From positions 69,274 to 133,273 of the forward strand of contig CAISYZ010000089.1 in NCBI GenBank assembly GCA_903889895.1: a stretch of 64,000 nucleotides of DNA. Reading direction: 5' to 3'. The notes beneath the pieces are model-generated. The model did not search any database. It was not told the origin of the DNA and saw nothing but the letters and a program-made list of their open reading frames with translations. The stretch comes from an uncultured Verrucomicrobia subdivision 3 bacterium. Its GTDB lineage: Bacteria; Verrucomicrobiota; Verrucomicrobiia; Limisphaerales; UBA11358. Made by a program: the position numbers and the translations under genes. This document shows, piece after piece, positions 44,688-54,290 of this stretch (positions are counted from its first letter, which is position 1; each line of letters begins with the position of its first letter).

Positions 44688-47600
44688 GTGAATTTGTTCA
44701 GAGCGATTTTCGGTTCCAAAAACGACCGCGACGTGAAAAAAATTCGTCCGGTCGTCGCCCGCATCAATGAAATTGAGGTCGGCCTGCAAAAGCTTTCTGA
44801 CGACGAATTGCGCGCCAAGACTGTCGTGTGGAAGGCTGAGCTTTCCCAGATTGAGGACAAGGCTGCACTCGCGGCCAAGCTGGAAGAGATTTTGCCGGAG
44901 GCTTTTGCCGTGGTGAAAAACACCTGCCGCCGCCTGTGCGGTCAGGACGTAATCGTGCGCGAGCGTCCGCTTCGCTGGGAAATGGTGCCATTCGACGTGC
45001 AGCTCATCGGCGGCTATTCGCTGCACCACGGCCACATCGCGGAAATGGCCACCGGCGAAGGCAAAACGCTTGTCAGCACGATGCCGGTTTACCTGAATGC
45101 GCTGACCGGTCGCGGCGTCCACGTCGTGACGGTGAACGATTATCTCGCCGCGCGCGACGCGGAATGGATGGGCGCGGTCTATAAATTTCTTGGCCTCACG
45201 GTCGGCGTGATTTTGCACGATCAGCCGCCGCGCGTTCGCCGCGAGCAATACCAGTGCGACATTACCTACGGCACGAATTCGGAATTTGGCTTCGACTATT
45301 TGCGCGACAATGGCATGGCGCTGCGCAAGGAAGAGCAAGTGCAGCGCGGACATTACTTCGCCATCGTGGATGAAGTGGATTCCATTCTCATTGATGAAGC
45401 GCGCACGCCGCTCATCATCAGCGGCCCGGCGGTTCACACCTTTGACGAGCAATACGCGCAGTGGAAGCCGACCGTGGACGGTTTGGTCCGCGCGCAGCAA
45501 CAACTTTGCAATCGTTTCCTGAAAGAAGCCGAGGAACTCATCAAGAAGCTGCATCCAACCGACGGCAAGCCAGTGCAAAACGCCAACGAGCTGGAAAAAC
45601 AAATCGGCCTGCTGCTGTTTCGCGTCAAGACCGGCCAGCCGCGTTCCGAAGCGTTGATGAAGATTTTAGAGGTTCCCGAAAACGCCGGCATAATGAACCG
45701 CGCCGAGTTGGAACTGCACAAGGATCAGAAGAAAGTGGATCTCTACCGCGAGAAGGAAGAATTGATTTTCGCGATGGACGAGAAAAGTCACGAGGCCGAT
45801 CTCACCGAAAAGGGTCGCAACTTCATCAGCCCGCAAGACCCGGACGCGTTTGTGCTGCCGGATTTGACCACGATGTTGCACGACGTGGATGTCGGACCGG
45901 AAACTGACGCGCGCAAACGGCTCGAAACCAAGGCGAAGATGCAAGCCGACTTTGAGCAAAAGGCTCAGAAAATCCACGCAATCTCCCAATTGCTCAAGGC
46001 TTACAGCCTGTATCAGCTCGATGTGGAATACGTCGTGCAGGAAAACAAAGTCATCATCGTGGACCAGCACACCGGCCGTTTGATGCCCGGCCGCCGCTGG
46101 AGTGACGGTTTGCATCAGGCCGTCGAAGCGAAGGAAGGCGTGACCATCGAACGCGAGACGCAAACGCTCGCGACGATTACGATTCAAAATTATTTCCGCC
46201 TTTACCAAAAACTGGCGGGCATGACCGGCACCGCCGAAACCGAGGCGTCGGAGTTTTTCGACATCTACAAGCTCGGTGTCATGACCATTCCGACGAACAA
46301 GCCGAACATCCGCAAGGATTCGGACGATTCGGTTTACAAGACGCGCCGCGAAAAATTCAACGCCGTCGTCAATGAAATCAAGGCGCTCCATTTGCAGGGC
46401 CGGCCGGTGCTCGTTGGCACCATTTCCGTCGAAACCAGCGAAATGCTTTCGCGCATGTTGAAAAAGGAAGGGCTGATTCACTCCGTCCTCAACGCAAAAT
46501 ATCACCAGCAGGAAGCGGAAATTGTTTCCCGAGCCGGCCAGCGCGGCGCCATCACCATCGCCACCAACATGGCCGGTCGTGGCACGGACATCAAACTTGG
46601 CGAAGGCGTTCCCGCTGTCGGTGGCTTGCACGTTCTCGGCACGGAGCGCCATGAGTCGCGGCGCATTGACCGGCAGTTGCGCGGTCGCTGCTCGCGTCAG
46701 GGCGATCCGGGTTCGTCGCACTTTTTCATCTCGCTCGAAGACGATTTGATGCGTCTCTTTGGTTCCGACCGCATAGTGAAATTGATGGAGCGCATGGGCC
46801 TCGAAGAAGGCGAGGAACTCAAGCACGGTTTGCTCAACCGCTCCATCCAGCAGGCTCAGAAGCGCGTTGAGGGCCACAATTTCCAGCAGCGCAAACGCAC
46901 GCTCGAATACGACGATGTGATGAACAAGCAGCGCGAAGTCATATACGGCTTCCGCAACGAAATCATCAACAGCGACGACGTGCGCGACCGCCTGATGGAC
47001 ATCATCGAGGAAGTGGTGATTCTCAAGATCGAGGAGTTTACTTCCGCCAGCGCGGATCCGGTCGAATGGCGCGTGCGTTCGTTGGCCGACTGGGTGAACT
47101 TGAATTTCCCGCTCGGCTTGCCCGAAGGCGAAATCGTGAAGGCCGCGCAATCCGGCAAGGAAGAGCCGGTGGCCGATTCCATTTACGATGGCTTGAGCCC
47201 GGCGCAGTTTGCCGTATGCAGTTTCATCAGCGACAGCATCCGCAAGGCCTACGAGCTGAAAGTCAGCTTCGAGGAGCCGGAAAAACTCGCGACCGTCGAG
47301 CGCTACACGATTTTGCAGGCGATTGACAAATTGTGGCAGGAGCATCTTTACGAGATGGATTCGTTGCGCCACAGCATCGGCCTGCGCGCGCACGGCCAGC
47401 GTGATCCGCTGCTGGAATACAAGGCCGAGGCGTTCAAAATTTTCGACGAGCTGATGGTCAACGTGAAGACCGAAATTTGTCACAATGTTTTCCGCAGCGC
47501 GTCGAGTCTGCTCGCGTTTGAAAACTTTCTGCGCAGCGCCCCGCAGCAGACGCTGCACACGAACACCAGCGCGTTTGGCGGTGCGCCGGCGGACGCTTCT

Positions 47601-47753
47601 GGCAAAAAGGCCAGCGATGTCGTCAGCGAAGCCGCCTCGGCGGCGGAAGCGCAGGCCAAGGCCAAGCCCGTCCGCACCGGCCCCAAAGTCGGCCGCAACG
47701 ATCCTTGCCCGTGCGGCAGCGGCAAAAAATACAAGCAGTGCTGCGGCAAATGA
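44688..47753 (+). CDS. secA: Protein translocase ATPase SecA
   Basis: 1021 residues with a GTG start preceded by GAAGGA. MATGEGKTLVSTMPVYLN is Walker A, VDEVDSILIDEARTPLIISG motif II/III, IATNMAGRGTDIKLG and RQLRGRCSRQGDPGSS the second helicase half. CPCGSGKKYKQCC is the C-terminal zinc finger that binds SecB. SecA drives preproteins through SecYEG. It is longer than the E. coli protein (about 900) because of an acidic/Lys-rich insertion near residues 270-410. Confidence 0.97.
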   Translation: MNLFRAIFGSKNDRDVKKIRPVVARINEIEVGLQKLSDDELRAKTVVWKAELSQIEDKAALAAKLEEILPEAFAVVKNTCRRLCGQDVIVRERPLRWEMVPFDVQLIGGYSLHHGHIAEMATGEGKTLVSTMPVYLNALTGRGVHVVTVNDYLAARDAEWMGAVYKFLGLTVGVILHDQPPRVRREQYQCDITYGTNSEFGFDYLRDNGMALRKEEQVQRGHYFAIVDEVDSILIDEARTPLIISGPAVHTFDEQYAQWKPTVDGLVRAQQQLCNRFLKEAEELIKKLHPTDGKPVQNANELEKQIGLLLFRVKTGQPRSEALMKILEVPENAGIMNRAELELHKDQKKVDLYREKEELIFAMDEKSHEADLTEKGRNFISPQDPDAFVLPDLTTMLHDVDVGPETDARKRLETKAKMQADFEQKAQKIHAISQLLKAYSLYQLDVEYVVQENKVIIVDQHTGRLMPGRRWSDGLHQAVEAKEGVTIERETQTLATITIQNYFRLYQKLAGMTGTAETEASEFFDIYKLGVMTIPTNKPNIRKDSDDSVYKTRREKFNAVVNEIKALHLQGRPVLVGTISVETSEMLSRMLKKEGLIHSVLNAKYHQQEAEIVSRAGQRGAITIATNMAGRGTDIKLGEGVPAVGGLHVLGTERHESRRIDRQLRGRCSRQGDPGSSHFFISLEDDLMRLFGSDRIVKLMERMGLEEGEELKHGLLNRSIQQAQKRVEGHNFQQRKRTLEYDDVMNKQREVIYGFRNEIINSDDVRDRLMDIIEEVVILKIEEFTSASADPVEWRVRSLADWVNLNFPLGLPEGEIVKAAQSGKEEPVADSIYDGLSPAQFAVCSFISDSIRKAYELKVSFEEPEKLATVERYTILQAIDKLWQEHLYEMDSLRHSIGLRAHGQRDPLLEYKAEAFKIFDELMVNVKTEICHNVFRSASSLLAFENFLRSAPQQTLHTNTSAFGGAPADASGKKASDVVSEAASAAEAQAKAKPVRTGPKVGRNDPCPCGSGKKYKQCCGK

Positions 47754-47891
47754 GCGCCGCTGCGCGGGGTTTCTGATGTCGGGATTTGTCTGTTGGCGGC
47801 GCATGGTTCAATATGCGCCGCCAAAATTCTGTTGCCGTCGGTAACTCTTGGAGTGTCGCTGGCGTCTGCTAGGAAATTCTGCGTGATTCGA

Positions 47892-49784
47892 ATGAAATTT
47901 ATCTTTTGTCCCACCGCACTGCTCGTTGTTGTCCTCAGTCTGCTCGGTGCCTTCCACCTGAAGGCTGCGGAAACGCCTGACGCCGCGCGCGTCCGCGAAA
48001 TTGCTGCGTGGTTGCCGGAGAGTCCCGCCGGTTTTGGCTGGCCGATTTCCGACCGCGCGCACTGGGACAAACTGGCCGCCGAGCCGGCGCTCAAGGGCGT
48101 GATTCAATCCGTCAACAAGCTCCTCGCCAAGCCGCTCGCCGAGGTGCCAGATAGTTTGTATCTGGAATATTCGCGCAACGGCAATCGCACGCACTGGCAG
48201 GATGCCGAGAATGACCGGCGCGGGCGCATCGGCCGTTTCACCGTGGCCGAGGCGTTGGAAAATAAGGGCCGCTTCCTGCCCGCCATTGAAAAAACCATTG
48301 CCGTTTTGTGCGCCGAAAAAACGTGGGTGCTACCGGCACACGACGGCGCGCTGAAAAATTTTAACGGCGAAGAAATTGAGCCTGACCTCGGCGCGACCAC
48401 CGTTGCGGCCGAGCTGGCCGAGCTGGATTTTATTTTGGGCGAAAAACTTTCCCCCGCCACGCGCCGGCTCATTCACGATAATGTCCGCCGTCGCGTGATT
48501 GAACCGTTTCGCGCGATGGTTGAAGGTCGTCAAAAAGAGGCTTGGTGGCTGCATGCAACGATGAACTGGAATGCCGTCTGCGTGGGCAACACCATTTTTG
48601 CTGCGCTCACGCTGGAACCGTCGCGTGCTGACCGCGCGTGGTTCGCAGCGGCGGGCGAATATTTCATCCGCTATTCGTTGCTGGGTTTTACGACGGACGG
48701 TTATTGTGCCGAGGGCATCGGTTATTGGAACTACGGTTATGGCCACGACATATTGCTGTTCGAAACGCTCCGCCGCGCGACGGGCGGGCGGCTGGATATG
48801 TTTGACAGCCAGGCAGCGATTCAGCCGGCATTGTTTTGCCTGCGCGCCGAAATTTTCCCGGAAATTTATCCGACGATTTCCGATTGTGCGCCCGGCACGC
48901 AGGCCTCCTCTTCCCTCAAGGGCTTTGTGTGCCGCCGACTGGGTTTGGCTGGGGATGACAGCTTGATTCCCACCACTTTTTCCGACCTGCACATGGACAT
49001 GATGTTCGTTTCCCTTGAAGAAAATGTGCCGCACGTCCAGCAAATGGTGACGGTGAATGCCAGTCCGCTGCGCAGCTACTTTCCGTTCGGTGGCGTGCTG
49101 ATTACGCGCACGGCGGCGGATGCGCAGCCGCCCGTGGCGGCCGTTTTGAAAGGCGGCAACAATGATGAGCCGCATAATCATAACGACGTTGCCAGCTTCA
49201 GCTTCATCGTCGGCACGAACCTGCTCGTTTGCGATCCCGGCGGCGAAGTCTATACCAAACGCACGTTCGGCCCGCACCGCTACGACAGCGGCGTGCTGAA
49301 TTCCTTCGGCCACGCTGTGCCCGTGGTGGCCGGCGAATTGCAGCGCACCGGTCGCGACGCACACGGCGTGATTCTGGAAACGAATTTCACCGACGCGGCG
49401 GATACTTGGAGGCTGGATTATCATTCCGCTTACGCCGTGAAAACCTTGCAGCAGCTCGAACGCACGTTCGTGTTTGCGCGCGGCGCGGCGCCGTCGCTCA
49501 CCGTGACGGACGCGGTGAAATTTTCCAAGCCGGAAAAGTTTGAGAGCGCGCTGGTGACCTGGGGCACGGTCAAGCAACTCGACGAACACACTTTGGAAAT
49601 CACCGATGGCGGCAGCACGGTGCGCGTGGCGGTGGATACGCAGGGTCGCAGCTACCACCTCAAAGTTGTGAAGATTGACGAGGACGTGCATTCGGAGCGC
49701 AAGCCTTACCATGTTGGCATCGTATTGAACTCAAAGATTTCGGCGGCGACCATCACGCTGCGGATTTTTCCGGTGACGAAATAA
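47892..49784 (+). CDS. Exported heparinase II/III-like protein
   Basis: 630 residues from the ATG at 47892, where a signal peptide begins (FIFCPTALLVVVLSLLGAF). An alpha/alpha toroid N-terminal region (AWLPESPAGFGWPISDRA, ATMNWNAVCVGNTIFAALT) and a beta-rich C-terminal half with PHNHNDVASFSFIVGTNLLV and DPGGEVYTKRTFG fit a heparinase II/III polysaccharide lyase; the His and Tyr of these motifs are the expected catalytic types. Substrate is unknown. Confidence 0.85.
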   Translation: MKFIFCPTALLVVVLSLLGAFHLKAAETPDAARVREIAAWLPESPAGFGWPISDRAHWDKLAAEPALKGVIQSVNKLLAKPLAEVPDSLYLEYSRNGNRTHWQDAENDRRGRIGRFTVAEALENKGRFLPAIEKTIAVLCAEKTWVLPAHDGALKNFNGEEIEPDLGATTVAAELAELDFILGEKLSPATRRLIHDNVRRRVIEPFRAMVEGRQKEAWWLHATMNWNAVCVGNTIFAALTLEPSRADRAWFAAAGEYFIRYSLLGFTTDGYCAEGIGYWNYGYGHDILLFETLRRATGGRLDMFDSQAAIQPALFCLRAEIFPEIYPTISDCAPGTQASSSLKGFVCRRLGLAGDDSLIPTTFSDLHMDMMFVSLEENVPHVQQMVTVNASPLRSYFPFGGVLITRTAADAQPPVAAVLKGGNNDEPHNHNDVASFSFIVGTNLLVCDPGGEVYTKRTFGPHRYDSGVLNSFGHAVPVVAGELQRTGRDAHGVILETNFTDAADTWRLDYHSAYAVKTLQQLERTFVFARGAAPSLTVTDAVKFSKPEKFESALVTWGTVKQLDEHTLEITDGGSTVRVAVDTQGRSYHLKVVKIDEDVHSERKPYHVGIVLNSKISAATITLRIFPVTK

Positions 49785-49852
49785 TTTTCCACTAGCTAAC
49801 TGCGCGGTTGTGTTTTTTGCCGCGTGCCTTCATGCTGCCGGTCGATTTTACT

Positions 49853-50737
49853 ATGAATCGCATCGGCATAGATCTTGGTGGAACAAAAATCGAGGGCGTC
49901 GTGCTCGACGCCAGCGGCAAGGAAATCATCCGCAAACGCATTCCCACGGAACGCGAGCGCGGCTACCAGCACATTTTGCAACGGCTGAAATCCATGCATG
50001 ACGAACTGGTTGCCGCCGTGCCCGGCCAGCCGACCACCTTCGGTATCGGCACGCCCGGCGCGATGTCGCCGCGCACCGGACTGCTCAAAGGTTCCAACAC
50101 CGTCTGCATGAACGGCCAGCCAGTCAAAGCCGATTTAGCTAAACTTCTCGGGCGCAATATTGAAATCCAAAACGATGCCAATTGCTTTGCCATGGCCGAG
50201 GCATTGCTCGGCGCGGGCAAAGGCAAAAAGCTCGTTTTCGGTGTCATCATGGGCACCGGCTGTGGTGGCGGCATCGTTTACAAGGGCGAAGTGTTCACCG
50301 GCCCGCAGGCCATCGCTGGCGAATGGGGCCACATGTCCATTGATCCGCAAGGACCGCTTTGTTACTGCGGCCAACGCGGCTGCATCGAGACCTTTATCAG
50401 CGGCGGCGGTTTGGAAAAGCGCTACGCGGAAAAATTCGGCGTCCAACGTCCGCTGAAAGAAGTCGAGGCTGCGTATTTCGCGGGCGAACCGCAGGCGGTC
50501 GAGTTCATGAACTGGTTCTTCGACCGCTTTGGCCGCGCGATGGCCAACCTCATTGACATCCTCGACCCCGACATCGTGGTGCTCGGCGGCGGCGTCTCCA
50601 ATTTCAAGGCCGTTTACACCGAAGGCGTCGCGGCGGTGAAGAAATACGTCTTCACGGACGAGTTGGAAACACCCATTGTGCGGCACCAACTCGGCGATTC
50701 CGCCGGTGTCCTCGGCGCGGCCCTCGTTGGCATTTGA
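49853..50737 (+). CDS. ROK-family sugar kinase
   Basis: 294 residues from the ATG at 49853. GIDLGGTKIEGVVLD is the ATP-binding start, FGIGTPGAMSPRTGLLKGS and NDANCFAMAEALLG the sugar/phosphate region, and LCYCGQRGCIETFISG supplies the ROK zinc-binding cysteines. Fructokinase/glucokinase type; sugar unclear. It may use products of the upstream lyase. Confidence 0.9.
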   Translation: MNRIGIDLGGTKIEGVVLDASGKEIIRKRIPTERERGYQHILQRLKSMHDELVAAVPGQPTTFGIGTPGAMSPRTGLLKGSNTVCMNGQPVKADLAKLLGRNIEIQNDANCFAMAEALLGAGKGKKLVFGVIMGTGCGGGIVYKGEVFTGPQAIAGEWGHMSIDPQGPLCYCGQRGCIETFISGGGLEKRYAEKFGVQRPLKEVEAAYFAGEPQAVEFMNWFFDRFGRAMANLIDILDPDIVVLGGGVSNFKAVYTEGVAAVKKYVFTDELETPIVRHQLGDSAGVLGAALVGI

Positions 50738-50789
50738 CGCGGAAAGAAAGTTGCTTGATTCTCCTGCCGATGAGGTAAAATGTCTTGCC

Positions 50790-52217
50790 ATGTCGTCAGA
50801 AAATAATTTGAACCCCGCCGCCCGCCCGCCGCTGGACCTCGCCGCGCTGGTCAAGGAACACGCCGGCCGCAATTACGAGCTGCACGCGGAGCACATCAAT
50901 CCCGCCAACGTCAAAACCCTCAAGACCATCGGCTTTGACCGCTGCTACACGCGCGCCGAGGGGCCGTATTTGTGGGATGTGAAGGGCGACCGGTATCTCG
51001 ATTTGCTTTCCGGCTACGGCGTGTTCGGCCTCGGCCGCAACCATCCCGAAGTCCGCCGCATCCTGAAGGAATTTCTCGACGCCGATTATCCGTCACTCGT
51101 GAAGATGGAGGCGCCGTTGCTCTCCGGGTTGCTCGCCGCCGAATTGAAGAAGCGCATGCCGAACGATCTGGATATGGTGTTCTTCACCAATTCCGGCGCC
51201 GAAGGCGTGGAGACGGCCATCAAATACGCCAAGTGCGCCACCGGCAAACCCGCGCTCATCCATTGCAAAAAATCTTTCCACGGTTTGAGCACCGGCGCGC
51301 TCTCCCTCAACGGCGATGACTCGTTCCGCGACGGTTTTGCGCCGTTCCTGCCCGATTGCCGCGCCATTCCGTTCAATGATTTGGAAGCGTTGGAAAAGGA
51401 ATTGAAGCAAGGCGACGTCGCCGCGTTCATCGTGGAACCCGTGCAGGGCAAAGGCGTGAACATTCCGGCCCCCGGCTATCTGCTGGCGGCGCAACAGCTC
51501 TGCCGCAAGCACGGCGCGCTGTTCATTGACGACGAAGTGCAGTCCGGCATGGGCCGCACGGGCAAATTTTTGGCCATCGAACACGACGGCGCGGTGGACC
51601 CGGACATCGTGATTCTCGCCAAGACGCTGTCCGCTGGTTTCGTGCCCGTGGGCGCGGTGCTCTGCAAGAAGTGGATCCACGAAAAAGTGTTTTCCTCCAT
51701 GTCCCGCTCCGTGGTGCACAGCTCCACGTTCAGCCAGGGCAGCTTTGCGATGGCCGCCGGCCTCGCCGCGCTCGACGTGCTGGACCGCGAGAACCTCATC
51801 GCCAACGCCGCGAAGATGGGCGACCTCATCGGCAAAGGCGTGCAGGCGATGATGCCGAAGTATGAGTTCATGAAAGAAGTCCGGTGGCGCGGTTTGATGG
51901 TCGGCATCGAGTTCGGCTCGCCGAAATCGCTCTCGCTGAAGATCGCGTGGACCACCTGCCACACGCTGGACAAGAGTTTGTTCCCGCAAGCGGCGGTCAT
52001 TCCGCTGCTGGACAAGCACCACATCATCACGCAGGTCGCCGGGCACGCCGTGGACGTGGTGAAATTGCTGCCACCGCTCGTCATCACCGAGACGGACGTG
52101 AATTATTTCCTGGCCGCGTTCGAGGATACGATGGTGCAGATGCACAAATTCCCCGGACCGGCGTGGGACGTGTTGACGGGCATCGGCAAGATGGCCCTGA
52201 CGCAGCGCGCACGGTGA
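50790..52217 (+). CDS. Class III PLP-dependent aminotransferase
   Basis: 475 residues from the ATG at 50790. GVFGLGRNHPEVRRIL, FTNSGAEGVETAIKYAK and FIDDEVQSGMGRTGKF give the cofactor-binding region; VILAKTLSAGFVPVGA has the Schiff-base Lys. It resembles acetylornithine/ornithine aminotransferases, but the 40-residue N-terminal part and long C-terminus are not typical and the substrate is unknown. It is followed by hairpins and array D. Confidence 0.87.
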   Translation: MSSENNLNPAARPPLDLAALVKEHAGRNYELHAEHINPANVKTLKTIGFDRCYTRAEGPYLWDVKGDRYLDLLSGYGVFGLGRNHPEVRRILKEFLDADYPSLVKMEAPLLSGLLAAELKKRMPNDLDMVFFTNSGAEGVETAIKYAKCATGKPALIHCKKSFHGLSTGALSLNGDDSFRDGFAPFLPDCRAIPFNDLEALEKELKQGDVAAFIVEPVQGKGVNIPAPGYLLAAQQLCRKHGALFIDDEVQSGMGRTGKFLAIEHDGAVDPDIVILAKTLSAGFVPVGAVLCKKWIHEKVFSSMSRSVVHSSTFSQGSFAMAAGLAALDVLDRENLIANAAKMGDLIGKGVQAMMPKYEFMKEVRWRGLMVGIEFGSPKSLSLKIAWTTCHTLDKSLFPQAAVIPLLDKHHIITQVAGHAVDVVKLLPPLVITETDVNYFLAAFEDTMVQMHKFPGPAWDVLTGIGKMALTQRAR

Positions 52218-52242
52218 CCGCAGCCCTAGTGCTTGAAAATAG

Positions 52243-52373
52243 CCCACGGCTTTAGCCGTGGGTTGACATCCGCCCCAATCCTAAAGTCCCGCCGGGGACG
52301 AAAGAACCGTTCGGCCGTCCCTTTGGGACTTCGTTTTTTTGTTGATGAGCCGCCCAGCCTTGAAAGGTTGGGC
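52243..52373. other. Three consecutive hairpins, the middle one terminator-like
   Basis: Downstream of the aminotransferase gene: (1) CCCACGGC/GCCGTGGG at 52243-52262; (2) AAGTCCC/GGGACTT at 52284-52331 enclosing GGGACG/CGTCCC, followed by seven Ts (52333-52340); (3) GCCCAGCCT/AGGTTGGGC at 52352-52373. Hairpin 2 with its T-run can act as a terminator for the + strand gene. The compact order looks like a REP-type composite. Confidence 0.8.
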
Positions 52374-52448
52374 TATTTTCGTGTAAACTATTGGTATTGA
52401 ACAATCCCGGCAGCCGCTCGGCTGAAATTGGCGGGTTCCGGGCGGAAG

Positions 52449-52637
52449 CCGGACGCCTCCGGCTTTAATCCGGACGCTTCCGGACTTGTTCCGGACACCT
52501 CCGGAACTTCCCCGACAGCCTCCGGACTTGTCCCGGACGTCTCCGGAACTTCCCCGACGGCTTCCGGACTTGTTCCGGACGCCTCCGGAACTTCCCCGAC
52601 AGCTTCCGGACTTGTCCCGGAGACGTAAAAACTCCGC
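52449..52637. repeat. 21-nt tandem array D
   Basis: Nine 21-nt units, eight clear (52449, 52470, 52491, 52512, 52533, 52554, 52575, 52596) plus a decayed last one. Units start CCGGACGCCTCCGG, an inverted repeat (CCGGA/TCCGG). Two unit types alternate, ending in CTTGTC/T or CTTCC, giving a 42-nt higher order. The array is in the 481-base gap between convergent genes; several frames remain open through it, on both strands. Confidence 0.95.
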
Positions 52638-52698
52638 CCGGAACCGTCCAAACATAGTTTGGACGGTGGCGAAACGGAGTTGGCAGTCGCCGGCCTGT

Positions 52699-53181
52699 TC
52701 AGGGCGTCGGTTTGGCCGGTGCCGGCGCTGGCGTTTCGTGGTGGGCAGCGGGGCGGACGCTTTTGCGCAGGTTGATGGCTTCTTGCGCTTGGGAGCTACC
52801 ACGGCCAAACGCGGTGATGACCATGTCGCAACCGTTGCTGGCGTCGTTGTAAGCCGTCGCGACGGCGTCGTTCACGACGATGGTGGCGTCCTTCAACTGT
52901 GTCTTGATGCCTTCCTGCACATCGTTGGCATCCGACACGGCTTTGGATTCGACCGGGAGCTGGGCGATGATGTCGGTCGGGTCCACCTTCGCGGCAATCA
53001 TCTGCGTTTTATACTTGGCCAGCATCGCCGCCGTGCTGGCACAGAAGCCGACCACTTCGTTGGCCGGATACGTTACTTTTGGTTTGTTCATTTGTATTAC
53101 GGGAGCTTTTTTGGGACCCCAAACAGCGCCCGGCGCATTCCAACACGTTCCGTCGTCATATTTGGGAACAAAAGTGCTCAT
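52699..53181 (-). CDS. Hypothetical protein
   Basis: 160 residues from the ATG at 53181. Two Cys, a Tyr/Asp N-terminus (MSTFVPKYDDGTCW), central helices (VVGFCASTAAMLAKYKTQMI, AVSDANDVQEGIKTQLKDA) and a tail rich in Ala, Pro and Lys. No family recognised. The start is chosen by composition; the frame to 53280 has no support. Confidence 0.6.
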   Translation of the reverse strand: MSTFVPKYDDGTCWNAPGAVWGPKKAPVIQMNKPKVTYPANEVVGFCASTAAMLAKYKTQMIAAKVDPTDIIAQLPVESKAVSDANDVQEGIKTQLKDATIVVNDAVATAYNDASNGCDMVITAFGRGSSQAQEAINLRKSVRPAAHHETPAPAPAKPTP

Positions 53182-53338
53182 CTTATTTTTCGTTGTTGTT
53201 TCCCTCCAACCCGGACCGGCGCTGGAGATTGGCATAACAATTACCAGAGTTGGCCGCGTTTGAATAGCTGCCGTAAGCAAGTATAATCTTGGCGAAGGAT
53301 GACTATTAGCCGGATAAAATCGCGAGAATCGCCAATGT

Positions 53339-54280
53339 TTACCGCAGCGATTTCAGTGCGGCCTTGAAATCTTTGGGCAAGGGCGCGGTGAAATGTTTTT
53401 CTTTTTTGGTGCGCGGATGGATGAAGGTCAGTTCCTTGGCGTGCAGCAACACGCGCGGCGCGGCGTAATTTGTCTGTTCCTGCAATTTTTTATTTTGCTT
53501 CGCGCCGTAGGTGGCGTCGCCGACGACCGGAAAGCCGAGGTGCAGGAGGTGCACGCGAATCTGGTGCGTGCGCCCGGTGTGGATTTGCGCCTCCACGTGC
53601 GTGGCCAGGGGCAACCGCTCAAGCACGCGCCAGGTCGTGTGCGCCGCGCGGCCGTCGCCATCCTCGTGGACGGCCATCCGCTTGCGGTGGGTGGGGTGCC
53701 GGGCGATGGCGGCGTGGATTTCGCCAGTGTCGCCGGGGATCACACCGCAGACGAGGGCGTGGTAAAGCTTTTTGACGACGCGCGTGGAAAATTGTTCAGA
53801 GAGCGCGAGGTGTGTGGCGTCGTTTTTGGCGACGACGAGGCAGCCGCTGGTTTCCTTGTCGAGCCGGTGGACGATGCCGGGTCGCGCCACGCCGCCGATG
53901 CCGCTGAGCGAACCGGCGCAATGATGGAGCAGGGCGTTGACGAGCGTGTGTTCCTCGTGCCCGGCGGCGGGATGCACGACCAAGCCGGCGGGTTTGTTGA
54001 TGACGAGCAGCGATTGGTCCTCGAACAAGATGTCCAACGGGATGTCTTCCGGCTGCGCCTCGGCGGGGCGGGCGTCCGGCCAGGTAATTTCAATCGTGTC
54101 GCCGGCGCGGGGATGGTGCGTGGGCTTGGTGGCCTCGCCGTTGACGCGGATGTGACCCTGTTCGATGAGCCGTTGCATCGTTCCGCGCGAGACGGCGTCG
54201 TAACGGCCGCGCAAAAAGATGTCCAGCCGCTCGCCGGGGCGCGATTGTTCGACCGTGAAGGTTTCGGTGCGGGTGGACAT
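53339..54280 (-). CDS. rluD: 23S rRNA pseudouridine synthase, RluD/RluC type
   Basis: 313 residues. An N-terminal S4 domain (GERLDIFLRGR...GHIRVNGEATKP) precedes the catalytic RluA domain: VINKPAGLVVHPAAGHEE, then IVHRLDKETSGCLVVAKND with the catalytic Asp, and HTGRTHQIRVHLLHLGFPV. It likely modifies helix 69 uridines of 23S rRNA. It is followed on the opposite side by lspA, a gene order found in many bacteria. Confidence 0.93.
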   Translation of the reverse strand: MSTRTETFTVEQSRPGERLDIFLRGRYDAVSRGTMQRLIEQGHIRVNGEATKPTHHPRAGDTIEITWPDARPAEAQPEDIPLDILFEDQSLLVINKPAGLVVHPAAGHEEHTLVNALLHHCAGSLSGIGGVARPGIVHRLDKETSGCLVVAKNDATHLALSEQFSTRVVKKLYHALVCGVIPGDTGEIHAAIARHPTHRKRMAVHEDGDGRAAHTTWRVLERLPLATHVEAQIHTGRTHQIRVHLLHLGFPVVGDATYGAKQNKKLQEQTNYAAPRVLLHAKELTFIHPRTKKEKHFTAPLPKDFKAALKSLR

Positions 54281-54290
54281 GCGGTTGGGC

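Noticed and set aside
45666-47804. 712-codon minus-strand frame opposite secA
   Set aside because: Antisense shadow of a GC-rich, third-position-biased gene; low-complexity product with no domain.
52428-52628. Protein with PTASGLV-type heptapeptides across array D
   Set aside because: Several frames on both strands are equally open, so no frame is favoured.
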